Positions 8,555-17,767 of a stretch of 34,629 bases of DNA are shown one piece after another. The notes under the pieces were generated by a model, which saw nothing but the letters and a program-made list of their open reading frames with translations, was not told the DNA's origin and did not search any database. Position 1 is the stretch's first letter; each line of letters begins with the position of its first letter. Source of the stretch: Acidimicrobiales bacterium (lineage in GTDB: Bacteria; Actinomycetota; Acidimicrobiia; Acidimicrobiales; JAHWLA01); NCBI GenBank assembly GCA_035536915.1, contig DATLNE010000002.1:1-34629 (forward strand). The letters are read 5' to 3'. The position numbers were made by a program, and so were the translations under genes.

Positions 8555-10011
8555 CCACCGAGGCGGAGGCAGGTGCCGGCCGGGTGCTCGACGACCCCCA
8601 GCCGGTCGTCACCGCCGACGAGGTGCTCGACCGCACCACGCTTTGGGAGTGGACGGCGTGGATGACGCAGATGGGCCCACGCCACACGGGGACGAATGCG
8701 CATGACGCTTTCGTGGCCTGGATCGGCAACCGCCTGCGCGAGTTCGGGGTCGACGCGGAGGCCACCACCCAGACGTTCGAGGCATGGGACGCCGAGCGGT
8801 GGTCGCTCAGCGTCGTCGACGACGCAGGCGAGGCACAGCCGGTCGAGGTCTGCTCCTACTTCAACTACTCCGGAGCCACGCCGCCGGAAGGCGTGGCCGG
8901 CGAGCTGGTCGACGTGGGCTCGGGCACGGCAGAGGAGGTGGCGGGCCGTGACCTGACCGGGCGCATCGCCGTGGTACGCCAGCGCACGCGCATCAGCTAC
9001 GCCGACCTCATGGCCTACGCCGAACAGGCCGGCATGGACGTGACCTTCCGCCCAGGCGACGACTGGTCGACACTCGTGCGGCAGCGGCTCGGCACCATGG
9101 CGTCACAGTCGGACCCGAAGGCCTACGAACGGCTCGGCTTCGGCATCCACATGACCCCTGACCTCACGCTGCTGCTCCAGGCGGGCGCCGTGGGCGCCGT
9201 CGTCGTGCTGGAGGATGCCTCTCCCGACGCCCTGCGAGGGCAGTGGGCGCCCATCCTGAAGCCGGTCCAGGGCCTTCCTGCGGTGTTCGTCGACACCGTG
9301 GCAGCCCACGCTCTCACGCCCGGGCGGAGGGCCCACCTTGTGCTCCAGGCCACCGTGGGCCAACGCAACACCGACCAGCTCGTCGTGGACGTTCCCGGCT
9401 CCGACCTCGACAACGAGGTGGTGCTGGTGGTGACCCACACCGACGGGCCCAATGCGGTCGACGAGAACGGCCCGATGGCCTTGCTCGCCCTGCTGAAGCT
9501 CTTCGCCGGGCGCCGCCGCCACGCCAACCGCCGTCGCTTGGTGTTCGTGTTCGCCACCGGACACTGCACGGCAGGCGTCGAGTCGGTGAGCAAGGTGTTC
9601 CAGGAGCGGCCCGACCTGGCCGCCCGCGTGCGGGCGTGCCTGTGCATCGAACACTTAGGGGCGACGGAGTGGGTCGACACCGGCGACGGCATGGTGGCGA
9701 CCGGCCGCCCCGAGCCCGCCCCCTGTTACGTGTCGGACCACGACGACCTCGTCGCCGTGGCGGGCGCGGCCCTCGAAGCCCACGTGTTGGAGAACGTCTG
9801 GCTGATGCGTCCTCTCGGCGGGCGCCTGATCCTCGGAGAGGCCGCCGCCCTGAGCCTGATGGGACTGCCCACCATCGCCTACCTCCCGGCGCCGACCTAC
9901 CTGCTGGCCATGGCCGAGCACGGCCACCTCGACAAGCTGGACCCGGAACGGCTCCATCGCGAGGTGGTGGCACTGGCCGACCTCCTCGTCCGCTTGGACG
10001 CCCTTCCCTGA
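8551..10011 (+). CDS. M28 peptidase-like protein lacking the catalytic Glu pair
   Basis: A 486-residue protein starting at the GTG that overlaps the previous stop codon, with a purine-rich GAGAAGGGG just before it. The C-terminal half resembles the M28 aminopeptidase/carboxypeptidase fold: VVTHTDGPNAVDENG (His296 and an Asp suit two metal ligands), then GHCTAG (337-342) where active enzymes have a Glu-Glu pair, IEHLG at the next metal-ligand position, and HGHLDKLD near the C-terminus for the last His. The middle (about 95-260) resembles an inserted PA-like domain. No signal peptide is seen, so it is probably cytosolic. Because the catalytic Glu pair is missing, peptidase activity is doubtful. 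It may be a hydrolase with altered chemistry or a non-catalytic binding protein. Its tight coupling to the dehydrogenase suggests a role in the same pathway. Confidence 0.75.
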   Translation: MTTEAEAGAGRVLDDPQPVVTADEVLDRTTLWEWTAWMTQMGPRHTGTNAHDAFVAWIGNRLREFGVDAEATTQTFEAWDAERWSLSVVDDAGEAQPVEVCSYFNYSGATPPEGVAGELVDVGSGTAEEVAGRDLTGRIAVVRQRTRISYADLMAYAEQAGMDVTFRPGDDWSTLVRQRLGTMASQSDPKAYERLGFGIHMTPDLTLLLQAGAVGAVVVLEDASPDALRGQWAPILKPVQGLPAVFVDTVAAHALTPGRRAHLVLQATVGQRNTDQLVVDVPGSDLDNEVVLVVTHTDGPNAVDENGPMALLALLKLFAGRRRHANRRRLVFVFATGHCTAGVESVSKVFQERPDLAARVRACLCIEHLGATEWVDTGDGMVATGRPEPAPCYVSDHDDLVAVAGAALEAHVLENVWLMRPLGGRLILGEAAALSLMGLPTIAYLPAPTYLLAMAEHGHLDKLDPERLHREVVALADLLVRLDALP

Positions 10012-10018
10012 CGCCGGC

Positions 10019-10048
10019 GGCTCCGAGTGGACCTGTCACTCGGGAGCC
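10019..10048 (+). terminator. Hairpin after the M28-like gene
   Basis: GGCTCCGAGTG pairs with CACTCGGGAGCC (one bulged base) around a 7-base loop, eight bases after the stop codon. A short pyrimidine run (ttctcc) follows. Likely intrinsic terminator separating this unit from the next operator-controlled gene. Confidence 0.5.
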
Positions 10049-10087
10049 TTCTCCGGACAACGGGCGACCAGCGGCGGGCCCGATTTA

Positions 10088-10103
10088 GTTAACCGTTGCT
10101 TAC
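10088..10103. promoter_or_regulatory. Putative operator, copy 4 (before acyl-CoA dehydrogenase)
   Basis: GTTAAC-CGTT-GCTTAC, 23 bases before the GTG start at 10126. The following ACATAC is also found after copy 5 at 14469. Confidence 0.7.
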
Positions 10104-10125
10104 ATACAACTGGAAGGACCGCAAC

Positions 10126-11352
<1,227 letters not shown>

Positions 11353-11359
11353 GGACTCG

Positions 11360-11397
11360 CCGCTGACCGCCCGCCCGCCCCGGCGGGCGGTCAGCGG
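11360..11397. terminator. Bidirectional hairpin between convergent genes
   Basis: CCGCTGACCGCCCGCC at 11360-11375 pairs perfectly with 11382-11397 around a 6-base loop, giving a 16-bp GC-rich stem. It lies between the acyl-CoA dehydrogenase stop and the convergent oxidoreductase, and contains the latter's stop codon. No T-tract is present on either side, as is common in high-G+C actinobacteria. Confidence 0.75.
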
Positions 11398-12383
11398 GCG
11401 AAGGTGCTGAGCAGCAGGTCGAACGTCGACTGCTCGGAGCGGCCCGCCGGGTACAGGAGGGCTTGGTCGTAGACCGGCGACCACCGTTCGTGCACCTTGC
11501 GCCGGACGTCGTCGGCCGTTCCCGCGGCGGCGAACACGTCGACCATCTCGTCCGGCACCACCGCGGCCATGGCGGCCAGGTCCCGGCGCTCCCAGGCGGC
11601 ACGGATGTCGCTGACCACCGCCTCGAAGCCGTGGAGCTCGAACACCGGCGCGTAGGTCTTCACCGTGGCGTAGTAGGCGACCTGGCCCGCGGCCCAGCGT
11701 CGGGCCACCTCCGGGTCCTCGTCGACGGCGCAGATCACATAGCCGACGACCGGCAGTTCGGCCCCGTCGCGCCCAGCCCGGCGGGCGCCGCTCTCCAGCG
11801 CGGGCCTGACGACCTTGTCGACGTACTCCGGCGTGAACACCGGATGGCCGATGAAGCCGTCGGCCACGGCGCCTGCCGCTGCGATCATGCGCTTGTTGAA
11901 CCCGGCCAGGTAGACCGGCGGCATGCGCAGGGGTGGGCCGGTGACCGCCGTCGGCTGGAGGCGCACGCGGTAGAAGCGGCCGTCGTGGTCGACCGGTCCC
12001 TCGTGCACGCGCCACAGCTTGCGCAGGAGTGTGACGAGCTCCTCGAGCCGGGCGGCCGGGGCTGTGCCGTCTAGGCCCATCCAGTCCTGCTGCATTCGAA
12101 CGGTCCCGGTGCCGAGGCCGAGGACGAACCTGCCGCCAGAGAGCGAGTCGATGTTGCGCGCCTCGGCAGCCAACACCATGGGCGTGCGCCCGAAGGCGTA
12201 GGCGATGCCCGTCCCCACGGCCACCCGTTCGGTGGCCTGGGCAACGGCCGCAGCCCCGATGGTTGCCGCCCGGTCGTAGAGCTCGGCGGCCCACACGGCG
12301 TCGATGCCGGAGGCTTCGGCTCGGCGGGCTCGCTCGGCGATCTCTGCCGGCGAGTTGGCCACCGCCAGCACGCCGAGTTTCAT
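11391..12383 (-). CDS. LLM-class (probably F420-dependent) oxidoreductase
   Basis: A luciferase-like TIM-barrel oxidoreductase of 330 residues. The N-terminus MKLGVLAVANSP, the ARNIDSLSGGRFVLGLGTG segment (about 79-97) and the PVYLAGFNKRMIAAAG segment are typical of the F420-dependent branch; cofactor choice between F420 and FMN is inference. The ATG at 12383 overlaps the stop of the small lipoprotein gene by four bases (ATGA). It is the last gene of the ligase-lipoprotein-oxidoreductase operon and ends inside the terminator hairpin. Related actinobacterial enzymes act on ketones, acyl-CoAs or alcohols of catabolic pathways; the substrate here is not visible. Confidence 0.88.
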   Translation of the reverse strand: MKLGVLAVANSPAEIAERARRAEASGIDAVWAAELYDRAATIGAAAVAQATERVAVGTGIAYAFGRTPMVLAAEARNIDSLSGGRFVLGLGTGTVRMQQDWMGLDGTAPAARLEELVTLLRKLWRVHEGPVDHDGRFYRVRLQPTAVTGPPLRMPPVYLAGFNKRMIAAAGAVADGFIGHPVFTPEYVDKVVRPALESGARRAGRDGAELPVVGYVICAVDEDPEVARRWAAGQVAYYATVKTYAPVFELHGFEAVVSDIRAAWERRDLAAMAAVVPDEMVDVFAAAGTADDVRRKVHERWSPVYDQALLYPAGRSEQSTFDLLLSTFAR

Positions 12384-12883
12384 GTTCGAACGCGGAACGT
12401 CACCCGGAAGGCGGACTCGCCGTCACGCTTGCCGGCTTCGTCGAGCAAGGCAACGGTGACTTCGTGCTCGTCGCGTTTGTCGGCGGGCATGCCGAGTCGG
12501 ACGGGCACCGTGGTGAGTTGCAGCTCCGTTGCCGTCGTCGTGTAGATCCCTCGCCGCGCCAAGGCCTCGGGGGTCAGGCAGGCGGCCAACTGGGTGCCGC
12601 GACAGTCGGGCTCGTCGTCCACCATCGACTGCACGGTGCGGCCCGGGGAGGGAGGCGCCCGGTCGACCAGCACCAGGAACGACGCCCCAGGCTGGGTGGC
12701 CGTCGCCGTCCGGATCCCCTCGGCCGTCCACCGCACGGTGACCGGGACCTCGACGAGAGCATCGTCCTCGGGAGCGACAACGTCGACACGCTCGTCGACC
12801 CGGAAGGCCAACCCTTCGGCGGAACACCCCGCCATGACCACCAAGGCCGCCACCGCGACCCGTGCGAACAGCGTGCAACCCAT
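12380..12883 (-). CDS. Small putative lipoprotein, unknown function
   Basis: A 167-residue protein whose N-terminus MGCTLFARVAVAALVVMAGC is a short lipoprotein signal with the lipidated Cys at residue 20. GAGGAGG precedes the ATG. The remainder looks like one beta-rich domain (VDVVAPEDDALVEVPVTVRW, then FLVLVDRAPPSPG) and ends FRVTFRVRT. It has an even pattern of hydrophobic strands that suggests an Ig- or fibronectin-like sandwich; this is inference. I do not recognise the family. It lies 20 bases after the ligase and overlaps the LLM oxidoreductase, so it is co-transcribed with two cytoplasmic enzymes, an unusual place for a surface lipoprotein. Confidence 0.8.
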   Translation of the reverse strand: MGCTLFARVAVAALVVMAGCSAEGLAFRVDERVDVVAPEDDALVEVPVTVRWTAEGIRTATATQPGASFLVLVDRAPPSPGRTVQSMVDDEPDCRGTQLAACLTPEALARRGIYTTTATELQLTTVPVRLGMPADKRDEHEVTVALLDEAGKRDGESAFRVTFRVRT

Positions 12884-12903
12884 GCCCAGCCTCCTCGTCC
12901 AGC

Positions 12904-14430
12904 TCAGATTGAGCGACCGGCCTGCGACCAGTACGGCTCGCGCAGGAGACGCTTGAAGATCTTTCCCGAGTCCTCGCGCGGCAGCTCGTCGCGGAACTCC
13001 ACGACCCGCGGCACCTTGTAGCCGGCCATCCGCTCTCGCAGGAACGTACGCACGGCGTCGGCGTCCAACGTGGCGCCCGGTTCCGGTTCGATGTAGGCGG
13101 CCAGTGCCTCCCCGAACTCCTCGTCGGGGATGCCGAAGACGGCGCAGTCCCGAACGCCGTCGAGTGCGATGAGCACCTGCTCGATCTCGGCCGGGTAGAT
13201 GTTCACGCCTCCCGAGATCACCATGTCCTTACGGCGGTCGCACAGGTAGAGGTAGCCGTCCTCGTCGAGGTAGCCCATGTCGCCGCAGGTGAGCAGGCCG
13301 TCGCGCTCGATAGCCCGTCGTTCGTCGTCCTGGCCGTGGTACGTGAAATCGGCCATGCACTCCAACCGGCCGTAGACGTCACCGGGCACCCCGGGGGGCT
13401 GCTCGTTGCCGTTCTCGTCGAGAATCTTCACGACGGCGCCGTCGACGGGGCGGCCCACGGTGCCGGGATGGCTGAGCCACTCCTCGCTCGTGCACGTCGT
13501 GAACATGCCGCTTTCGGTGCAGCCGTAGTACTCGTAGACGATGGGCCCCAGCCACTCGATCATCTTCCGCTTGACGTCGATCGGGCACGGTGCCGCGGCG
13601 TGGACCACGTACTCGAGGCTGCTGACGTCGTACTTCTCGCGCGCTTCTCGGGCCACCCGCAGCAGGCGGATCATCATGGTGGGCACGAGCTGCAGGTGGG
13701 TGATGCGGTGCTTCTCCACGAGTGCCAACAGCTCTTCGGCGTCGAAGCGGGGTTGGAGCACGACGAGGGCCTTCATCCGGGCTGCCTGGATGGCGTAGCC
13801 GTTGGGGGCCGAGTGGTACATGGGGGCGGGCACGACGGTGCGGGCGCCGTCGTGCAGGCCCGACATGAGGCCGAACAGGCGCATCAGCTCCGGGATCAGG
13901 GAGGGGTCGGCAGGCTGGCGGCGCACGCCCTTGGGCCGCCCCGTCGTGCCGGAGGTGTAGACCATGGTGCCGACGGCGCGCGCAGGCGGCTGGTCCCAGA
14001 CGGGGAAGCCGCTCAACCACGCGCCCCATTCCGGCACGTCGGCGGGAACGTCGCAACGCTCGGGCGCGATGTTGTAGACGGCCGCCACCTCCGGCGGCGT
14101 GGCCACGCCGAGCAGGAGCACCCCTTCGGGCAGCGCGGCACGCACGACGGGCATGAGGTCGGCATGGGCCACGACGACCTTGGCCCCCGAGTCCTCCAGC
14201 AAGTAGCGGACCTCGTCGACCTGCCAGTGCCAGTTGACCGGCACGGCGTAGACGCCCAGCGCCGTGCAGGCGTAGGAGGCCTCCAGGAACGGGATGTCGT
14301 TGCGCATGACGATGGCAACCGCATCGCCTCGCTCCAGCCCGGCCGCCGCCAGCCCTGAAGCCGCCCGGGCGGCTCGCTCGAACAGCAACTCCTGCGGCGT
14401 GAACCGCTCCCCGCTTATCACCCCGTACAC
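12904..14430 (-). CDS. AMP-forming acyl-CoA ligase (FadD-like)
   Basis: An ANL-superfamily ligase that activates a carboxylic acid with ATP and CoA, 508 residues. Motifs in order are the P-loop MVYTSGTTGRPKG (about 157-168), the aromatic YEYYGCTESG segment, the hinge GDMGYLDEDGYLYLCDRRKD, ISGGVNIYPAEIE, and the C-terminal catalytic Lys in REDSGKIFKR. The start is GTG at 14430, with GGAGG five bases upstream; an in-frame ATG at 14505 would place the operator inside the gene. It is the first gene of a three-gene operon. It belongs to a different branch from the two similar synthetases at 18559 and 24457, so it probably has another acid substrate. Confidence 0.92.
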   Translation of the reverse strand: MYGVISGERFTPQELLFERAARAASGLAAAGLERGDAVAIVMRNDIPFLEASYACTALGVYAVPVNWHWQVDEVRYLLEDSGAKVVVAHADLMPVVRAALPEGVLLLGVATPPEVAAVYNIAPERCDVPADVPEWGAWLSGFPVWDQPPARAVGTMVYTSGTTGRPKGVRRQPADPSLIPELMRLFGLMSGLHDGARTVVPAPMYHSAPNGYAIQAARMKALVVLQPRFDAEELLALVEKHRITHLQLVPTMMIRLLRVAREAREKYDVSSLEYVVHAAAPCPIDVKRKMIEWLGPIVYEYYGCTESGMFTTCTSEEWLSHPGTVGRPVDGAVVKILDENGNEQPPGVPGDVYGRLECMADFTYHGQDDERRAIERDGLLTCGDMGYLDEDGYLYLCDRRKDMVISGGVNIYPAEIEQVLIALDGVRDCAVFGIPDEEFGEALAAYIEPEPGATLDADAVRTFLRERMAGYKVPRVVEFRDELPREDSGKIFKRLLREPYWSQAGRSI

Positions 14431-14468
14431 AGGAACCTCCTTGCACCGGAAAGCCGGCGTGGCCGAAA

Positions 14469-14484
14469 GATAACCGTCGTTTAC
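14469..14484. promoter_or_regulatory. Putative operator, copy 5 (before ligase operon)
   Basis: GATAAC-CGTC-GTTTAC, a near-perfect palindrome 39 bases upstream of the ligase GTG. It overlaps the last codon region of the upstream hydrolase, showing that the ligase operon has its own control. Confidence 0.7.
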
Positions 14485-15158
14485 ATACGAGTCAACGGTT
14501 CGCACGCCTCGGCGACGAAAGAACCGATGACCTCGGCGACTCGGGCCGCGGCGCTGACGTGGAACCGGTGGCCCCCGGGCAGCACCTCGACCCGGCAGCC
14601 CGGCACCTGCGAGGCCAGGAACGAGGCGCCTGCGTGGTACGACGGGTCGTCGCGGTCGCCCACGAGCACGAGCAGTGGGATGTCCAGCGACGGGACGGAG
14701 CCGATGACGACGTCGTCCGGCTGGAGGCCGAGGCCGAGGACCGGTGCGGGCACGCCGTAGCGTTCGGCGTTCTCGTGGATGCCCTCGTTCCAGCGCTGCC
14801 GGGACACCGGGTTGCGAAAGCCGGGCCCGCTGGCCAGCAACACGAGGCCTGCGATGTCGTCGGCTCGCTGCACGGCCCGCGCCAGCGAGATGTAGCCGCC
14901 GAGCGAATGCCCCACGAGCACCGGGCGACGGAGGCCGGCGAGAACGCCGTCGAGGTCGGCCACAGCCAGCTCGCGTGAATACGCCTGGGGCTCGTCAGGC
15001 GCGTCCGAGCCCCCGTGGCCCCGAAGGTCCCAGCGGACGACGGTGAAACGCTCGACCAGCGACGCCGCCACCGGCGACCACGTGTCCGAGGAGTCCCCCA
15101 GCCCGTGCGTCAGCACGACAACCGGCCCCGCGCCCTCACGAACCACGTGGAGGTGCAT
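14481..15158 (-). CDS. Alpha/beta hydrolase
   Basis: A 225-residue alpha/beta-hydrolase. The oxyanion segment VVLTHGLGDSSDTW (about 13-26), the RWDLRGHGGSD strand, the nucleophile elbow LVGHSLGGY (Ser of GHSLG), the acid region LVLVGDRDDPS and the final His in PGGHRFHV are all present. It is compact and has little cap domain. The ATG at 15158 overlaps the stop of the upstream acyl-CoA dehydrogenase by one base (TGATG). As the third gene after two acyl-CoA dehydrogenases it may hydrolyse an ester, a lactone or an acyl-CoA of the same pathway; which one cannot be told. The stop codon lies inside the next operator. Confidence 0.88.
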   Translation of the reverse strand: MHLHVVREGAGPVVVLTHGLGDSSDTWSPVAASLVERFTVVRWDLRGHGGSDAPDEPQAYSRELAVADLDGVLAGLRRPVLVGHSLGGYISLARAVQRADDIAGLVLLASGPGFRNPVSRQRWNEGIHENAERYGVPAPVLGLGLQPDDVVIGSVPSLDIPLLVLVGDRDDPSYHAGASFLASQVPGCRVEVLPGGHRFHVSAAARVAEVIGSFVAEACEPLTRM

Positions 15159-16357
15159 CAGTACGACCGGGGTAGGCCGAGCACGTGCTCGGCCACGTAG
15201 TTGAGGATCATCTCCTGGGTGACCGGCGCCAGCTTGAACAGGCGCGCCTCGCGCCAGTAGCGCTCGACGTGGTACTCCGACGCGTACCCCATGCCGCCGT
15301 GGGTCTGGAGAGCTTGGTCGGCGGCGAAGAACCCGGCGTCTGCCGCCAGCCACTTGGCCAGATTGGCCTGCTCGCCGCACGGCAGTCGGTTGTCGACCCG
15401 CCACGCGGCCTGCCGGATCATGAGCTCGGCGGCTGCCAGGCGCGCATGGGCCTCGGCCAGCGGAAAGGCGATGCCTTGGTTGCGCCCGATGGGCCGGTCG
15501 AAGACAACCCGCTCGTTGGCATAGCGCACGGCCCGCCGCAGGGCAGCCCGGCCCGTGCCCAGCGCTTCGGCCGCCACGAGCACCCGCTCGGCGTTCAGCC
15601 CGTCGAAGAGGTACTGGAGGCCGCGCCCGGGCTCCCCCACCACGTCGCTCAGCGGCACCTCCACGTCGTCGTAGGCCACCTCGCACGACGCCACCGCGTT
15701 GCGCCCCAACTTGGGGATCGGCGTGATGGTCACTCCCGGCGAGCGCAGGTCGACGAACAGCAGCGTCAACCCGTCGGTGCGTCGGGCCACCTGGTCCTGG
15801 GGCGTCGTCCGCACGAGCAACAGCACGCGCTCGGCCTCCAAGGCCTTGGTTGTCCAGACCTTGCGGCCGGTGACCCGATAGACGCCGCCGGCCGGCACGG
15901 CGCGGGTCGTGATGCGCGTCGTGTCGGTGCCGGCGTCGGGTTCGGTGACCCCGAAGGCGACGTGCAGGTCGCCGGAAGCGACGCGCGGCAGGTACGTCCG
16001 CTTCATCTCCTCCGAGCCGTGCACGACGATGGGGTGCATCCCGAAGATCGACGCGTGCACGGCGCTGCAGCCGTTCATGGCCGCACCCGAGGCGGCGATC
16101 TCTTCCATGACCACGGCCGCCTCGGCGATCCCCTGCCCGCCGCCGCCGTACTCCTCGGGGATGCAGATGCCGATCCAGCCGCCCTCGGCCAGGGCGTCGT
16201 AGAAGTCTCCGGGGAAGAGGTGGTTGGCGTCGTGGTAGGCCCAGTAGGCGTCGTCGAAGTGGGCCAGGACCGTGCGCAGGCCTTCCCGGATGAGCCGGTG
16301 GTCCTCGGGCTCGACGTGGTCCACGACGCGCTTCAGCTCCGGGGGACCTGGCTCCAC
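15158..16357 (-). CDS. Acyl-CoA dehydrogenase
   Basis: A 399-residue flavin-dependent dehydrogenase. FGVTEPDAGTDTTRI and VTGRKVWTTKALEA form the FAD-binding middle domain. The C-terminal part has QTHGGMGYASEYHVERY and ends LAPVTQEMILNYVAEHVLG. The YEGT Glu of medium-chain enzymes is absent (LAPVTQ instead), but the helix-G segment LNAERVL keeps a Glu where isovaleryl-CoA dehydrogenase has its catalytic Glu, so it is probably active. The start is GTG at 16357 with GGGAG upstream; it overlaps the preceding dehydrogenase by 25 bases. The tight pair could form a heteromer, as some steroid-degrading FadE pairs do, but that is speculation. Confidence 0.92.
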   Translation of the reverse strand: MEPGPPELKRVVDHVEPEDHRLIREGLRTVLAHFDDAYWAYHDANHLFPGDFYDALAEGGWIGICIPEEYGGGGQGIAEAAVVMEEIAASGAAMNGCSAVHASIFGMHPIVVHGSEEMKRTYLPRVASGDLHVAFGVTEPDAGTDTTRITTRAVPAGGVYRVTGRKVWTTKALEAERVLLLVRTTPQDQVARRTDGLTLLFVDLRSPGVTITPIPKLGRNAVASCEVAYDDVEVPLSDVVGEPGRGLQYLFDGLNAERVLVAAEALGTGRAALRRAVRYANERVVFDRPIGRNQGIAFPLAEAHARLAAAELMIRQAAWRVDNRLPCGEQANLAKWLAADAGFFAADQALQTHGGMGYASEYHVERYWREARLFKLAPVTQEMILNYVAEHVLGLPRSY

Positions 16358-17523
16358 GGCAGCTCCCGGTCGCGACGGTCGTCGCCCGGGAGGCCGAGAA
16401 CCCGCTCGCCCAGGATGTTGCGCATGACCTCGCTGGTGCCACCGGCGATGGCGTTCGAACGCGAATGCAAGAACGCCCGAGCGATGTCGTCCTTCTGCGA
16501 GCCCAGGCGGTCGGGGCGCGCCATCTCGTACGACGAGTACAGCGTCCCTTCAGCGCCCAACAGGTCGACGCAGAGCTCTTGGATGTCCATCGAGGTTTCG
16601 GCCCACGCCAACTTCCCGACGGACCCCTCGGGCCCCGGATTGCCCAGCGCACGGGCCTGGCGGGCCCGGAGGCTGGTGAGGCGGTTCACTTCGGACCTGA
16701 TCCAGAGCTTGACGAGCTCGTCGCGCACGGCGGGCGACTTGCGCTCGGAGCGGTGCCACAGCTGAACCGCCGTGCCGATGGGGCCGGAACCCCGGGCAGG
16801 CGCGGCGGACGAGGTGATCGAGGCTCGTTCGTTCATCAGCGTGGTGACGGCCACGCTCCAGCCCCGCCCCACCTCTCCCAGGCGGTCGCTGTCGGGGATT
16901 CGGACGTCGTTCAGGAAGACCTCGTTGAACTCGGCCTCACCGGTGATCTGGCGGAGCGGCCGCACCTCCACGCCGGGGGCGTGCAGGTCGAGCACGAAGT
17001 ACGTCATCCCGTTGTGCTTGGGCACATCGGGGTCGGTGCGAGCGAGCAGCATGCCCCACCTCGCCTGGTGGGCCAACGTGGTCCACACCTTCTGGCCGTT
17101 GACGATCCACTCGTCGCCGTCGCGGATTGCACGCGTAGCGAGCCCGGCCAGGTCGGAACCGGCGCCAGGCTCGCTGAAGAGCTGGCACCAGATCTCCTCG
17201 CACGTGAACAAGGGCCGGAGGTACCGCTTGCGCTGGTCGTCGCGCCCGTGGCTGACCACGGTAGGAGCGCCCATCCCCAGCCCGATGAGATTGCGACCCC
17301 GGTTGCTGGGCGCACCCGCCTCGCTGAGGCGGGCGTCGACCAGCTTCTGCATCTGCGGCGGCAGGTTCAGGCCGCCGTGGCCTTCGGGGAAGTGCACCCA
17401 GGCCAGGCCGCAGTCGAACTGCGCACCCCAGAACTCCGTCGGCGAGGTGCTCTCCGGGGGGAACTTGGCCAGGAGCTCGGCCACGCGGTCCTCCACCAGC
17501 TTCTCGACATCCACCGCGCTCAT
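16333..17523 (-). CDS. Acyl-CoA dehydrogenase
   Basis: A 396-residue dehydrogenase, first gene of its operon. Motifs include FSEPGAGSDLAGLATRA, IVNGQKVWTTLAHQA, and a C-terminus with IAGGTSEVMRNILGERVLG. The AGGTSE motif replaces YEGTSE, and the LMNERA segment in helix G supplies a Glu at the alternative catalytic position. The ATG at 17523 is preceded by AGAAGGGA; a longer start at 17631 would add 36 residues of low-complexity sequence. The following two genes overlap head to tail. A putative operator lies 118 bases upstream in the 244-base divergent region shared with the double-VOC gene. Confidence 0.92.
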   Translation of the reverse strand: MSAVDVEKLVEDRVAELLAKFPPESTSPTEFWGAQFDCGLAWVHFPEGHGGLNLPPQMQKLVDARLSEAGAPSNRGRNLIGLGMGAPTVVSHGRDDQRKRYLRPLFTCEEIWCQLFSEPGAGSDLAGLATRAIRDGDEWIVNGQKVWTTLAHQARWGMLLARTDPDVPKHNGMTYFVLDLHAPGVEVRPLRQITGEAEFNEVFLNDVRIPDSDRLGEVGRGWSVAVTTLMNERASITSSAAPARGSGPIGTAVQLWHRSERKSPAVRDELVKLWIRSEVNRLTSLRARQARALGNPGPEGSVGKLAWAETSMDIQELCVDLLGAEGTLYSSYEMARPDRLGSQKDDIARAFLHSRSNAIAGGTSEVMRNILGERVLGLPGDDRRDRELPWSQVPRS

Positions 17524-17640
17524 GTGTCCCTTCTCGGCGAGGCTGGGCGTCGCCCCGGGGAGCGACGCACGGAAAACGGCGGGCGACGCTGGAACAGCGT
17601 CGCCGGAGCTGTGCCCAGGGGGAGCGGGCACGTCCGAAAT

Positions 17641-17656
17641 GTTAACGGTGTTTAAC
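17641..17656. promoter_or_regulatory. Putative operator, copy 6 (before dehydrogenase pair)
   Basis: GTTAAC-GGTG-TTTAAC, 118 bases upstream of the dehydrogenase start at 17523 and 62 bases from copy 7, which faces the opposite gene. Confidence 0.65.
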
Positions 17657-17717
17657 TTCTAACGTCAACCCCAGTGACAGGGCTTGACCTCCTGTGCAAG
17701 GCTGGGGTACTCCGGTA

Positions 17718-17733
17718 GTTAACGTTTGTTCGC
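17718..17733. promoter_or_regulatory. Putative operator, copy 7 (before VOC gene)
   Basis: GTTAAC-GTTT-GTTCGC, preceded by TA as in copy 3. It lies 35 bases upstream of the VOC gene's ATG. Confidence 0.68.
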
Positions 17734-17767
17734 TTTGTGCGCGAGAGCGCGTCTCTGAGGGAGACCC

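Noticed and set aside
14481-16652. A single long reading frame joining the alpha/beta hydrolase to an upstream Arg/Pro-rich stretch
   Set aside because: The upstream part is out of frame with the two acyl-CoA dehydrogenases it overlaps; the hydrolase has a good start at 15158 overlapping the previous stop.
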